Positions 53,305 through 63,113 are shown, numbered from the stretch's first letter. The stretch is DNA of 64,000 nt from an uncultured Bacteroidales bacterium (GCA_902801325.1 CADCHQ010000006.1:62001-126000), one strand, 5' to 3'. Program-made: numbers and translations. Notes: generated by a model not told the origin, from the sequence alone.

Positions 53305-55998
53305 TTATTCAGTAACTGCCATCTTCTTTCCGTCGCGGATGAAGATGCCCTTCGTCTTGGATGAAGAGGAGACGCGACGGCCACTGAGATCATAAATGGA
53401 TTTACGAGCAAAAGATTTACTATCTACTATTTCATCTATGCCATCAGTATAGTCTGCAAGTGCGGCAACCTCTTCGGCCGTGAGAGCATAGTTGTATATG
53501 CGGAAATCATCGATTGTGCCCTTATACATGGGGTCTGCAGCAAACTGACTGCGACCGATGTAATTAAGAACAGGCTTGATGTCATCGGGACGGATGGTTA
53601 TCTTATCAGTGGAGACAACGCTCTGGCCATTGACATAGAGCGTGACTGCATCGGCTCCAATGGTAACGGCAACATGCACCCATGTGTTAGGAGTTAGACG
53701 CGAGGAAGAAGTGAGTTGCTGCTCCGACCCTCCATTCTTAATGGCAAAGCGAATGCCACTACCACTGCTTGGGGTAAGGAAAAGATAGTGGTCCGTATCG
53801 TTTCCAAAGTCCCAAAGGCGTTGCCAAGTATTGCCACCACGCCAGTAAGTCCAACAAGCCACAGTCAATTCCTTATGATTGGCAATGGTATAAGGCAATT
53901 GCAGGAAGTTGTTATTTCCGTCAAGACTGATTCCTGTAGGACCATTTTTAGCGTCCACCCAAGTGGTGTCACCCCAAAGTGCACAATGGTTGGCATGAGG
54001 TGTAGCGTCGGCAAAGCTCTGGTCAAAGGCAAGATACATCAACTGGTCAGGTTCACCTGTGGTAGAAGCCTTGGCTGTGTTGCTAAGCGGACTATAATTG
54101 AGGCTATGGTCCTGTGCACGAACCTGATAGATATAGGTTTGTCCATCCTGCGCTTCATTATCCACAAACACCGGTTCGGTAAGTCCTGTTGCAATGGTAT
54201 AGAAGTTTTCTCCATCGGTACTGCGAAGTATGGTATACGAAGCCACATCTTTAGCACCCGAAGGTTGCCACTTAAGCATGACGGAAGCCGATTGCCCTTC
54301 GGCAACAAGGTTAGTAGGAGCATCAGGAGCAATAAGGTCGGGAGAGGCATCAATAGGAATGAAGCGCCACTGCTGATACTTTGCACCCGAGAAGTCGCCC
54401 ATCTGCACGTTGGCACTTACGGCCGAACTGCCTCCCTTAACTTCGAGACACTTGGTACTGAAACGGCTGCGAATGTAGAACGCACCCGAATCGGCATACT
54501 CAAGATACCATTGCTCGTTGGTTCCAAGACCGCCCTGAAACACACCCACGTCGGCACCAGCATTCAAGTTCCAGTTCAGAATGTCGAGGACCATGCCTTT
54601 ACCCGTGTTTAAGGTGAAGTAATAGTAACTGAAATCACCGCCAATGGTTTCGGGCACAGGAGTAACCTGCCATTGCAGTATGTTGGCAGTACCATTACGC
54701 CTCTGCGTAACCGATGTCCAATTCGAAGGATTGGAAGCAAGGCCCATGAGGTGGCCACTGTTGACATTCATAATCTTATAGGTGCCATCGATATGAGGCA
54801 TGATGTCAGGACCAGACTGAACGTCGATCACAGTTTCGGCATTTGTCTGACCTGTTTGATATCCTGTGCCACCTGGAAGATGCATTTGGTACTGACGTCC
54901 AAGCAAACCATTATACCAAACAGGGCAATCGAGACTTACAAAGCCATAGGTAGTGGCCACAGCCTGACGCTCGCTTGTGCCTCCAAAGGCCTGCATTTGA
55001 CCATTAGCATGGCGATAGATGGCAGCAGATGTCCAATTATTGCGATGTTCGCCATAACCAAGCCGGCGTCCAGGATTCCCTTGCCAAGTGGCTTTCATAA
55101 ACTGACTGCGGCTGTGCTCGCAAGTACCCCACCAGATACCTGTCTGCATACCATATTCCACGCCAACCATGGCTTCCATGGTGTTGTGCAATTCGTCGGC
55201 GGTGGCATGGTGACCATAGGCACGCACCTTCTGGAAGAAAGAAGCGTAGTTGTCAAAAGAACCAGCCAACTGATGGGTATTGCCTTCGTCGAGTTGTGCC
55301 TTTAGGTAGTTCCACCACTCATAAGCCTTGTCATCGTTCAACGTGTTTCCACCACATAAACGTACACCATCGTAAGCTCCATCAAAATCGTTGCGAAGGC
55401 TCTTGCAGGTGTTCAGGAAATCGGCCTTACGACTGCTCGATAGACCTTGATCCCAACCATAATCGGGTTCGTTATAAGGACTAATGCTGACAAAGTTCGT
55501 GAGTCCCAACTCTGCATACTTCTTTATATGTAAGTCGATAACTTGTGCCCAACGCTTTCCTCGCTCGGCACTAGTGACGTTGCTGGCATTGTACCAGGCA
55601 TCAACGCTGGCATGGTCATCGTTCAGGTTTAAGGAAACGCCCGACTTGGCATACTTCTTAATGATGTTGGCACGCTGACGTATCTTACTTATTTGTGCAC
55701 TCGAGAGAGCTCCTCCTTCGACGCTCTCTGTTGGCATATAGGAAGTACGAATGATTTCAATAATATCTTTACCTGCATAGGTAATGCCACAGCGTATGTT
55801 ATCCTCGCTAAGCCATGCAAGGTCAAGTCCCCACTCAATGGGGGTTGCAATGCCTTCGTCAAGCACTCGGAAGGGTACTGTGACATCAGTCTTTGGTACA
55901 GCACGCAGGAAACTTGCCTGGCTAACAGGTTGAGCGTAAGCGGATGCACATGCAAAGAAAGTGGAAAGCGTTAAGATAAGTGTACGAAGGTGTTTCAT
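53305..55998 (-). CDS. Multidomain secreted glycoside hydrolase (clan GH-A-like) with ricin, FN3, LamG and T9SS tail
   Basis: An 897-residue exported protein. Residues about 20-390 form a TIM-barrel hydrolase-like region with an acid/base-type motif SPYNEPD (E177), as in GH30/GH39-like clan A enzymes; the nucleophile is not certain. Then come a ricin beta-trefoil (about 400-560, QWQV, EQWYLEY and QQWRFI), a fibronectin type III domain (about 565-650), a LamG-like lectin fold (about 655-840) and a T9SS tail (IYDLSGRRV, then KGIFIRDGKKM). The family number and substrate cannot be given from sequence alone. It is in an operon with the GH76 gene. Confidence 0.75.
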   Translation of the reverse strand: MKHLRTLILTLSTFFACASAYAQPVSQASFLRAVPKTDVTVPFRVLDEGIATPIEWGLDLAWLSEDNIRCGITYAGKDIIEIIRTSYMPTESVEGGALSSAQISKIRQRANIIKKYAKSGVSLNLNDDHASVDAWYNASNVTSAERGKRWAQVIDLHIKKYAELGLTNFVSISPYNEPDYGWDQGLSSSRKADFLNTCKSLRNDFDGAYDGVRLCGGNTLNDDKAYEWWNYLKAQLDEGNTHQLAGSFDNYASFFQKVRAYGHHATADELHNTMEAMVGVEYGMQTGIWWGTCEHSRSQFMKATWQGNPGRRLGYGEHRNNWTSAAIYRHANGQMQAFGGTSERQAVATTYGFVSLDCPVWYNGLLGRQYQMHLPGGTGYQTGQTNAETVIDVQSGPDIMPHIDGTYKIMNVNSGHLMGLASNPSNWTSVTQRRNGTANILQWQVTPVPETIGGDFSYYYFTLNTGKGMVLDILNWNLNAGADVGVFQGGLGTNEQWYLEYADSGAFYIRSRFSTKCLEVKGGSSAVSANVQMGDFSGAKYQQWRFIPIDASPDLIAPDAPTNLVAEGQSASVMLKWQPSGAKDVASYTILRSTDGENFYTIATGLTEPVFVDNEAQDGQTYIYQVRAQDHSLNYSPLSNTAKASTTGEPDQLMYLAFDQSFADATPHANHCALWGDTTWVDAKNGPTGISLDGNNNFLQLPYTIANHKELTVACWTYWRGGNTWQRLWDFGNDTDHYLFLTPSSGSGIRFAIKNGGSEQQLTSSSRLTPNTWVHVAVTIGADAVTLYVNGQSVVSTDKITIRPDDIKPVLNYIGRSQFAADPMYKGTIDDFRIYNYALTAEEVAALADYTDGIDEIVDSKSFARKSIYDLSGRRVSSSSKTKGIFIRDGKKMAVTE

Positions 55999-56027
55999 CG
56001 TTATTTCATTTAAAGGTTAAAAAAGAA

Positions 56028-56066
56028 CAACACCCAGAATCACAATCGCTTGCGCTCTGGGTGTTG
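56028..56066 (-). terminator. Terminator of the tRNA-Cys transcript
   Basis: CAACACCCAGA (56028-56038) and TCTGGGTGTTG (56056-56066) form an 11-base perfect stem; on the minus strand it is followed by TTCTTTTTT. It begins five bases after the tRNA's 3' end. Confidence 0.9.
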
Positions 56067-56070
56067 ACCG

Positions 56071-56142
56071 AGGTGCCTAGCAGATTCGAACTGCTGTAGA
56101 CGGTTTTGCAGACCGTTGACTAAGCCACTCATCCAAGGCACC
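56071..56142 (-). tRNA. tRNA-Cys (GCA)
   Basis: Cloverleaf read on the minus strand: acceptor GGTGCCT pairs with AGGCACC; anticodon loop CTGCAAA (anticodon GCA) on the stem ACGGT/ACCGT; T-loop TTCGAAT on the stem CAGCAG/CTGCTA-like. The 3' CCA is not encoded. It has its own promoter and terminator. Confidence 0.95.
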
Positions 56143-56159
56143 ATCATCGAAATCGGTTA

Positions 56160-56191
56160 CAAAGGTAATAGTTTATTCTTTACTGACCAAA
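56160..56191 (-). promoter_or_regulatory. Promoter for tRNA-Cys
   Basis: On the minus strand TTTG (56191-56188), 20-base spacer, TACCTTTG (56167-56160), 18 bases from the tRNA 5' end. It lies between the end of the GH35 gene and the tRNA. Confidence 0.8.
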
Positions 56192-56208
56192 CTTTCAATA
56201 AAGTTTTT

Positions 56209-58275
56209 TTACTTACTAAAGCTTTGTACGACAATGCTCGTGACCTTTTCGCCAGGTGTTACATCTGCTTCACGAGGGAAATAAACGGGCATTTTAGGCT
56301 GGAGAGGAAGGACGCGCAACTCCAGTTCCCGAATATCGGAAGGCAATCGCCATAGGCCCATGAGGAAAGGACGCCCGTTATAGAAATTATCAGCTATGAG
56401 CCGACCATTGGCATAAAGGCGAGCCACATCGCCACGATAATTGATCTCCATGAGTCCGTTGCGTAACAGACTGTCGGTAGGCAATTGTACGCGATAGACA
56501 GCGGCATTATCGAAATCAGCATCCAAAGGTTCTTCGGCAACACGAGCCACACCGATGGTAATCTCACGTAAAGGACCGGCATCACGAACCTTATTGAAGG
56601 AGAGGACCTGAGTACTCTTTTGACCTTGCTCAGGCTCGAGGAACAAGTGTCCAGCCTCATCGGAGGAGATCAGATAAAGTTCCGTTCCACCAACCACAGC
56701 AAAAGGTTTCGAGAGACTTGGCTTCTTTATGACCTTAACACGCCCATTAATACTGAACTCGGAAGGAATACTGGCCTTCTGTTCGAACCATATCTTCCCC
56801 TCTCGGCAAGCAATGGGCTGTGCAGTGGCATAGTTAATGACATTGCCGTCAGACAAAGGAAGATTGACAGGGAAGATTGCCATCGAAGAGGCAGGAATGG
56901 TAATGGGACGACGAGGGAACTTAACCCCACAAACCTCAAACTGTACCCCACCCTTGGCCGTAAGATTGGCAAAACGCTCGTAATTGTTTACGAAGACGAA
57001 GGCTGACGAATGTTCGGCATCATTCAAACTCCTGTAACTCCAACGCAGATAACTATCATCGTGTTTCTTAGCCTCCTTGTCAACGGGGAATCGAGCCTCC
57101 ATTGGGGCCAGCAGTTCACCGAAGTCATGCATGAAGAGGTGAAGCGGACGAAGGCTATAGTAATGAGGATTACGCTGACCAAACTCCCCAAGCGGAGCCT
57201 GGAAGTCATAGGTCTTCACGGGCAAGTCATTATAGTTCGTGACAGGTGTCTTCTGATTCTCCATCAGATAGGTCAAATGCCCTTCAGGATTGGTACCACC
57301 ATGATACATGTAATAGCCGAGGAGGTTACTGCCCGAACCCAGTTTTACGAGAGCCATCGAATAAGCGTCCTCGGGATAGAGATAGACGCGGCGATGATAA
57401 CTGGTCATCATTCCGCCACCCAGTTCACAAGTGAAATAGGGATACTGTTCATCACCCTTCGTCAGTGACTCCTGCTGATTCTTGATCTGTTCCGAGGCTA
57501 TGGCCGTGCTGCTACGGAAAGCCTTGAAGTGGAAGGCCTTCCAATAATTGCCAGCGCCCTCGCTTGTGGAACGATCCCAGAAACCATCTGCATAGTCGCC
57601 ATAAAGGGGAATCATCTCGCCAAAAGGTGTTGGAGTGCGCAGTTCAGGCCATCCCGTTCGGGTATAGAAAGGCAAGTCGAAGCCAATACGCGTAGCTATA
57701 CCTTTCAACGTCAGCAGGTATGAGGCATTGCCACCATATTCGTTATCGAACTGACAAGCCATTACTGGTCCGCCGTCCTTCCATTGCAGACCTTGTACCT
57801 GAGTGAAGATTTGTCGATAGAAGGGTTCTACAAACGCGAGGAAATTAGGGTCTTCGCTACGAAGCCTGCATCCGCTTTCCACCACCCAATCGGGTATTCC
57901 GCCACAACGCGATTCTCCATGACAGTAAGGACCTATGCGAAGAATAACGGGCAATTGTTCGTCTTGGCACAACTGGAGGAAGTGACGCAAATTGCGCTGA
58001 CCACTCCAGTCGAAGATGCCTTGTTGCTCCTCGATATGATTCCAGAAGACATAGGTGGCAATGATGGTTACCCCACCCTCTTTCATCTTTCTTATCTCGC
58101 CTGCCCACTCGTTGACGGGTATTCGAGAATAGTGTACCTCGCCCATCACTGGCACAACCCGATGTCCATCAATCATTAAGCTGTGGCTGTCCCACGTAAC
58201 TTGAGAGATTGAGAAAATGAGAGAATGAGAGAATGAGAAAATGAAGTAAACTAATACTAGCAAGCGTTTCATCAT
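56209..58275 (-). CDS. GH35 family beta-galactosidase-like enzyme
   Basis: A 688-residue exported enzyme. The GH35 barrel begins VMGEVHYSRIPVNEWAGEIRKMKEGG; the acid/base is in QFDNEYGG (E179; family norm NEYG) and the probable nucleophile is E284 in FTCELGGGM. C-terminal beta domains follow. The substitution of QVENEY by QFDNEY marks a divergent branch, so substrate may not be simple lactose-type galactosides. The signal peptide (FIFSFSHSLIFSISQ) is written in a GAGAATGA tandem repeat (58201-58246). It follows the DUF5107-TPR gene by 14 bases, same operon. Confidence 0.88.
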   Translation of the reverse strand: MMKRLLVLVYFIFSFSHSLIFSISQVTWDSHSLMIDGHRVVPVMGEVHYSRIPVNEWAGEIRKMKEGGVTIIATYVFWNHIEEQQGIFDWSGQRNLRHFLQLCQDEQLPVILRIGPYCHGESRCGGIPDWVVESGCRLRSEDPNFLAFVEPFYRQIFTQVQGLQWKDGGPVMACQFDNEYGGNASYLLTLKGIATRIGFDLPFYTRTGWPELRTPTPFGEMIPLYGDYADGFWDRSTSEGAGNYWKAFHFKAFRSSTAIASEQIKNQQESLTKGDEQYPYFTCELGGGMMTSYHRRVYLYPEDAYSMALVKLGSGSNLLGYYMYHGGTNPEGHLTYLMENQKTPVTNYNDLPVKTYDFQAPLGEFGQRNPHYYSLRPLHLFMHDFGELLAPMEARFPVDKEAKKHDDSYLRWSYRSLNDAEHSSAFVFVNNYERFANLTAKGGVQFEVCGVKFPRRPITIPASSMAIFPVNLPLSDGNVINYATAQPIACREGKIWFEQKASIPSEFSINGRVKVIKKPSLSKPFAVVGGTELYLISSDEAGHLFLEPEQGQKSTQVLSFNKVRDAGPLREITIGVARVAEEPLDADFDNAAVYRVQLPTDSLLRNGLMEINYRGDVARLYANGRLIADNFYNGRPFLMGLWRLPSDIRELELRVLPLQPKMPVYFPREADVTPGEKVTSIVVQSFSK

Positions 58276-58289
58276 CGTAGAAATGAGGA

Positions 58290-61200
58290 TTAGGAGTTAG
58301 AGATCATAGGTAAAAGTGTTCGCAATGCAGAAGGGACAGGATGGTTGACATCAAAATCCTCGACTTCAGAAAGATAGCGAAGCCCCCTGTCCGTATGTCC
58401 AAGACCGATGTGACCAAAAGCCATCATCAGTTTACAATGGATGGTATTCTTCAACTGCAAATCACCATCCCAGATAAGCAAGTCGGGAAGAGAGACTGCG
58501 AAATAGTCCATACGCACTTCATCGAAGATGTGTTTCTCGCCGTAATCAAGCAGACGATAGAAGAGACTACGTGCCTTATTCTCATTGCCTAACTTCCTGT
58601 AAGCCAAAGCGGCATAGAAAATCTTGTCGGGCTTAGCATCGTTGTAATACATGGCTGCTGCCGGTTCGGTTGGTCCCTCCGTTGCTTTCAGCAGACACTC
58701 GTGCATCTTCTCCGTCTCACCTTTCTTCTCGTAAGCCAGAGCCATCAGGTAGTAGAAATCGTTCTCTTGTGCGCCATAGAGTTTGCCCTCGCCCAGATGA
58801 TGGGGATATTCGAGGCAAGCTTCAAGCAACGCAATAGCCTTGTCTAGTTTTTCTTGAGTTTCTAGAGTTTCTAGATTATCCAGATTGGCAAGCAAACGCT
58901 TGACTTGTTCCACACGCGATATTTGATACTGCGCCGGAACCTTGCCTTCGCCACCCTCCCAAGGATGGAACTTATGGGCATCGAGCTTCGTCATAGCTTC
59001 TTCGTAACGCCCAACCTGATTCAACAGAGTTATCTCCTCGAGCACAAGGTCGTCGCGCTCTTGGATTAAGGCGGGATACTGCTGCAAGGAAGACAAGCGT
59101 TCGGCATGCGGAAGACCTAAGGCCTTCTTGAGCTGATCAAGTTCCATCAGGATGCGACTATTACTTTCGTCGAGATGGAAGGCCTTTTCCATCAGTTCCA
59201 AAGCCTTTTGCTTGTCATCTTGCTTATTATATGCGGCCAAAGCCAGATTACGCCAAACGGTGGGGAACGCCGGATTCAGTTCGGAAGAGAGTTCCCACAG
59301 ACGAATGGCCTCGTCATACTGACGTTTGTCATAATAAAGACAACCCAGCAGATAAGGCGCTTGTGCGTCCTGCTTGTCGAGCAGCATCACTCGATTCAAG
59401 GCCAAGATGTCCTCCAACCTGTTCGGGAAGCAGATGGGCAGAGGAGTATCGGGCAAAGGAGTCACCTCGATATTTATCCAGGTCTTGTAATAATAGGTCA
59501 TAGCATTCACAGCCCCGACCTCGATAGCCAGATCGAGCACATCATTAGCCCTCATCCAAAGTCCAGCCTGAGCATAGTCGAGGGCCAACTCCTGATAATT
59601 GAGGGGATTGCCGTGCATGAGAGCAATCACGCGGTCCCGTTCGCCTGCTTCCCAGAGGACTCCATAGTTGAAGCGGTCTTGTTCGAGACTTTCTTCCATC
59701 AGTTCCTTGATTCCGTCCTCTATGCCGAGGTTTGCCATCAAGGCAACCTTGAGTGCACGAGCCTTCTGGTTGTGATATCCTGCCACAAGTGCACGATCAA
59801 CTTCATACAAGGCATCTTCCCAGCGTCCTTGCATCGACGAAATCTGGGCACAAGCAAAATAGGCCGCACCTTGCCAGCCACCATTCCAAGTAGCCTTATA
59901 GAACCAATCGTAGGCTTCGGTCAGTTGATATTGATACTTCAGGCACAAGCCAAGGTTGTACATCGGCTCACCCCAATAGGGATTGGGATTGCGCTTCATA
60001 AGTATCTTCACTGCCTTGCGCAGGTATGGCTCTGCCTTCTCGAAGCGACCTCGACGAAGATACCATAGTCCCATCTGATTCAGACAACGGACATCGTCGG
60101 GGTCACGGCGCAATGCCTCCTCATAATAGTCAAGTGGCGACCAGGTCGCGTGGCGGTATTGTTCGAGGTGCAAACCCGTCAGATAGAGTTGCTCCACCGT
60201 TTTGCAATCCTTCGCAGGAAGGGCTGCCTCTGCGGCATCGGGCACTCGCTTAACCTCGTCCGAAGCCTCATGCCAAGAGAGCGGACGTACGGCTCGTCCC
60301 ACTTGATAGACCGTCAGCGTGAGTTCATTGAAAGGAACGCCTTGGGTATCAATCACTTCCTCGAACACGCCATCAGGCGTCAGCGTTTCTTCCTTATTAT
60401 ATAATATGGTAAAATCGTCGCTTAGCAGTTCTATGCGTACGTTCTGTTTCGAAGTAGCCAGCACCTTCACGCGAACGCCTCCTTCTTCCTGCTCCATGTT
60501 GAAGATGATGTCCTTCGAGGCTTGCTTCACGATACCCAGGTCGCGATAAGGCATGAAGTACTGCGTGAACTCTTTCTCCTCGCAAGGCATTATCCACGAG
60601 AAGTCGGGCTGGTTCTCTGTATAAACGCCAGCCATAAGTTCGATGTACGGTCCATCCTCATCCGTCAGATTGCGGTCCCAAGCCCGTCCGAAGTCGCCAT
60701 TACCCCAAGTCCACTGCTTCTTACCGGGCGAGACATGGTGATTGGCCACATGAAGCATACCGCCCTTAGTATCGTTCTCATAGCCCCCTTCAAAGTCGTA
60801 CTTCGAATTTACGCCCATGTAGGAGGTGGGCACTTTTATGTTCTTGTAGTTCGATATGTCCACGCCTGCGGAATAGTCCATCTTATAGTACGTGCCCGTA
60901 GCTATGGGGAACGTCGAAACGGCTCTCTTTCCGTGATCAAATACGGCATTGATGTCAGGTGGAAAGACACTCTGGTACTCATCGTTTACGGACACAGCAG
61001 GATTGGCCCACCAAAGGAAGGTCTGGGGCAATTCCGAGCGGTTGTACAAACGCACGTTTATCTCCAGATAAGCGCAACCAGGACGCAGGCGGAAACCTAC
61101 AGTCGACTTCTGGTGGAACATGCGTTCCATCTCCGAACACCATACGACGACGCTTCCGTCCTCCTTTTCCTCAATGTCACAGTCTATGGGCATGAATGTC

Positions 61201-61631
61201 GAAGGACGATGGTGCTGTGGCCAGTTGAACTCAATGCCACCGCTTATCCACGGGCCTGCCAAACCCACGAGCGCAGGTTTAACGACGTGGTTGTAATAGA
61301 CAAAGTGGCGCTGTTTAATCTTATCATACGCCATCTGCACTCGTCCACCCAACTCCGGAAGTATCATCACCTTCAGGTATTCGTTTTCCAACCAGAGAGC
61401 GTGATAGGTATGGTCCGTCTTCGTGTCTGCAATCGACTCAATCACGGGATAGGGATAAACCACACCGCTCGAGCCTTGATAGACACGGTTCTCAAGGAAA
61501 ATGGGAGTCCGTTCCTCATGTCCCACCTCATAGGTTGGGATAACGACATCTTCGCGCCAAACTTTTGTGGACTCACCCCCTGCCTTCCCTTGAAGGGAGG
61601 AAGCATTTACGTTTGCACTTGAATTATTCAT
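58290..61631 (-). CDS. DUF5107-TPR protein
   Basis: A 1,113-residue protein without signal peptide. The N-terminal half (about 20-350) is the DUF5107 beta-sandwich (LPELGGRVQMAYDK, GGIEFNWPQHHRP, like the mutarotase/GH-associated supersandwich) and the rest is tetratricopeptide repeats (about 480-1090). DUF5107 proteins accompany sugar porters and glycoside hydrolases in Bacteroidetes; the precise role is unknown, possibly sugar-ring binding. ATG 61631 is chosen over an upstream GTG. Two segments are repeat-encoded: SSLQGKAGGES at the N-terminus (61571-61604) and NLETLETQEKL in a TPR linker (58842-58887). Confidence 0.83.
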   Translation of the reverse strand: MNNSSANVNASSLQGKAGGESTKVWREDVVIPTYEVGHEERTPIFLENRVYQGSSGVVYPYPVIESIADTKTDHTYHALWLENEYLKVMILPELGGRVQMAYDKIKQRHFVYYNHVVKPALVGLAGPWISGGIEFNWPQHHRPSTFMPIDCDIEEKEDGSVVVWCSEMERMFHQKSTVGFRLRPGCAYLEINVRLYNRSELPQTFLWWANPAVSVNDEYQSVFPPDINAVFDHGKRAVSTFPIATGTYYKMDYSAGVDISNYKNIKVPTSYMGVNSKYDFEGGYENDTKGGMLHVANHHVSPGKKQWTWGNGDFGRAWDRNLTDEDGPYIELMAGVYTENQPDFSWIMPCEEKEFTQYFMPYRDLGIVKQASKDIIFNMEQEEGGVRVKVLATSKQNVRIELLSDDFTILYNKEETLTPDGVFEEVIDTQGVPFNELTLTVYQVGRAVRPLSWHEASDEVKRVPDAAEAALPAKDCKTVEQLYLTGLHLEQYRHATWSPLDYYEEALRRDPDDVRCLNQMGLWYLRRGRFEKAEPYLRKAVKILMKRNPNPYWGEPMYNLGLCLKYQYQLTEAYDWFYKATWNGGWQGAAYFACAQISSMQGRWEDALYEVDRALVAGYHNQKARALKVALMANLGIEDGIKELMEESLEQDRFNYGVLWEAGERDRVIALMHGNPLNYQELALDYAQAGLWMRANDVLDLAIEVGAVNAMTYYYKTWINIEVTPLPDTPLPICFPNRLEDILALNRVMLLDKQDAQAPYLLGCLYYDKRQYDEAIRLWELSSELNPAFPTVWRNLALAAYNKQDDKQKALELMEKAFHLDESNSRILMELDQLKKALGLPHAERLSSLQQYPALIQERDDLVLEEITLLNQVGRYEEAMTKLDAHKFHPWEGGEGKVPAQYQISRVEQVKRLLANLDNLETLETQEKLDKAIALLEACLEYPHHLGEGKLYGAQENDFYYLMALAYEKKGETEKMHECLLKATEGPTEPAAAMYYNDAKPDKIFYAALAYRKLGNENKARSLFYRLLDYGEKHIFDEVRMDYFAVSLPDLLIWDGDLQLKNTIHCKLMMAFGHIGLGHTDRGLRYLSEVEDFDVNHPVPSALRTLLPMISNS

Positions 61632-61691
61632 TGTTATATTCTTATTCTTATGTAATGGATTCAACACATGCGTTCCTAACACTTATAGATT

Positions 61692-63005
61692 TTACTCGCC
61701 TTTTGAAGAGGAATCGAGGGTGAGTTCTTGTTCCAGTTCTTCCAGACTCTTGCCTTTGGTTTCGGGACATCTGCGCCATAGGAACAGGAAGGCGAAGAGG
61801 CAGATTGTCGAATAGCACCAGAAGGTTCCGTTTGAACCCAGAGCTGCATTCATCGAGGGGAAGGAGAAAGTGAGCGTGCAACAACCCACCCAGAGGGCAA
61901 ACGTGCAAGTTGCCATTGCGACACCACGAATGCGATGAGGGAATATCTCGGCCAAGAGTGTCCAGGTGACAGGACCAAGAGTCATTGCATAGACCGATAT
62001 GGCAGTAACCACCAGAAGCACCATCATGACACCCGTCACACCTTGCCAGTAGCAGCAGCCAAGCACGAAGTAGATGATGCCAAGTCCGCCTGCACCCAAG
62101 AGCATGAGTGTGCGTCGTCCCCAGCGTTCGATGGTGTAAAGCGCTACAAAAGTAAACAGGACGTTGGCAATACCAGTAATCACAATATTGATGAACATAC
62201 CGTCGACATTAAAGCCTGCTCCGACGAATATCTCCTGAGCATAATTGAAAATGACGTTGGTTCCGCACCACTGCTGGAACACAGCTATGATCAAACCCAG
62301 CAAGAGCACACCGCGATAGCGTGGAGCCGAGAATAGTTCTCGCAAAGAAGCTTGTTCGCCTTTAACCCTTAACTCTTCATTCTTCATCTTTATATATACT
62401 GGACTCTCAGGAATAAAGATGCTCATTACCAGGAATAAAGCGGCAGGAAGCGTCTCGGCCCAGAACATCCAGCGCCAACCCCAAGCGACATTCCACGCCT
62501 GAGTTTCGGCTATCGTGGTGTCGCGCGCCAACAGCATATTCACTATCTGAGCGGCCAAGATGCCCAAGACAATTGTCATCTGGTTCAGCGAAACCATTCG
62601 ACCGCGAATCTCCGCAGGGCTTACCTCTGCTATATACATGGGCGAGAGTGCTGAAGCCACACCAATGCCGATGCCTCCAATGAAGCGTGCGATGTTGAAA
62701 AGAATGAAGTCATTGAAGACACCCGTACCTATGGCGGAAACTGTGAACAGGACTGCGGCACATGTCAAAAGCGGCTTGCGCCCCCAGCGGTCAGCTGCAG
62801 CACCAGCCACCATTGCACCTACGAGGCAACCCACAAGGGCGGTCGTCATTGCCAACCCTTGCATGAGTGGACTACCGCCAATGCCAAAATAAAGTTCATA
62901 GAAGGGTTTTGCACCTCCGATAACCACCCAGTCGTAACCGAACAAAAGGCCTCCCATGGCCGAAACCATGCAGATGAAATAGATGAATCCTCTGTTGTTT
63001 TTCAT
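61692..63005 (-). CDS. MFS sugar porter (XylE/GLUT type)
   Basis: A 437-residue twelve-helix inner-membrane proton symporter. Sugar-porter motifs are all present: GGLLFGYDWVVIGGA (helix 1), DRWGRKP, PESPVYIK before the central loop, IERWGRR and PETKGKSLEELE at the C-terminus. It presumably imports the monosaccharide released by the downstream hydrolases. The central loop holds KNEELRVKGEQA, encoded by an intergenic-type tandem run (62357-62390). First gene of the operon porter, DUF5107-TPR, GH35; divergent from an AraC regulator. The ATG at 63005 follows the -7 box at 63039-63046. Confidence 0.93.
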   Translation of the reverse strand: MKNNRGFIYFICMVSAMGGLLFGYDWVVIGGAKPFYELYFGIGGSPLMQGLAMTTALVGCLVGAMVAGAAADRWGRKPLLTCAAVLFTVSAIGTGVFNDFILFNIARFIGGIGIGVASALSPMYIAEVSPAEIRGRMVSLNQMTIVLGILAAQIVNMLLARDTTIAETQAWNVAWGWRWMFWAETLPAALFLVMSIFIPESPVYIKMKNEELRVKGEQASLRELFSAPRYRGVLLLGLIIAVFQQWCGTNVIFNYAQEIFVGAGFNVDGMFINIVITGIANVLFTFVALYTIERWGRRTLMLLGAGGLGIIYFVLGCCYWQGVTGVMMVLLVVTAISVYAMTLGPVTWTLLAEIFPHRIRGVAMATCTFALWVGCCTLTFSFPSMNAALGSNGTFWCYSTICLFAFLFLWRRCPETKGKSLEELEQELTLDSSSKGE

Positions 63006-63038
63006 GAGAAATTGTTTGTTTATGTTTGAAATTCGAGG

Positions 63039-63046
63039 CAAAGTTA
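63039..63046 (-). promoter_or_regulatory. -7 element of the sugar-porter promoter
   Basis: TAACTTTG on the minus strand, 33 bases before the ATG. No TTTG at the normal spacing, consistent with activator dependence on the divergent AraC protein. Confidence 0.55.
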
Positions 63047-63113
63047 ATGAAATTTATACAATAAAGATGTAGAATAATACGTTCTATTAGATGGACAAAA
63101 CTACGATTTTACA

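Noticed and set aside
56071..56142. tRNA-Cys as an integration site for a mobile element
   Set aside because: No integrase and no direct repeat of the tRNA 3' end was found in the window.
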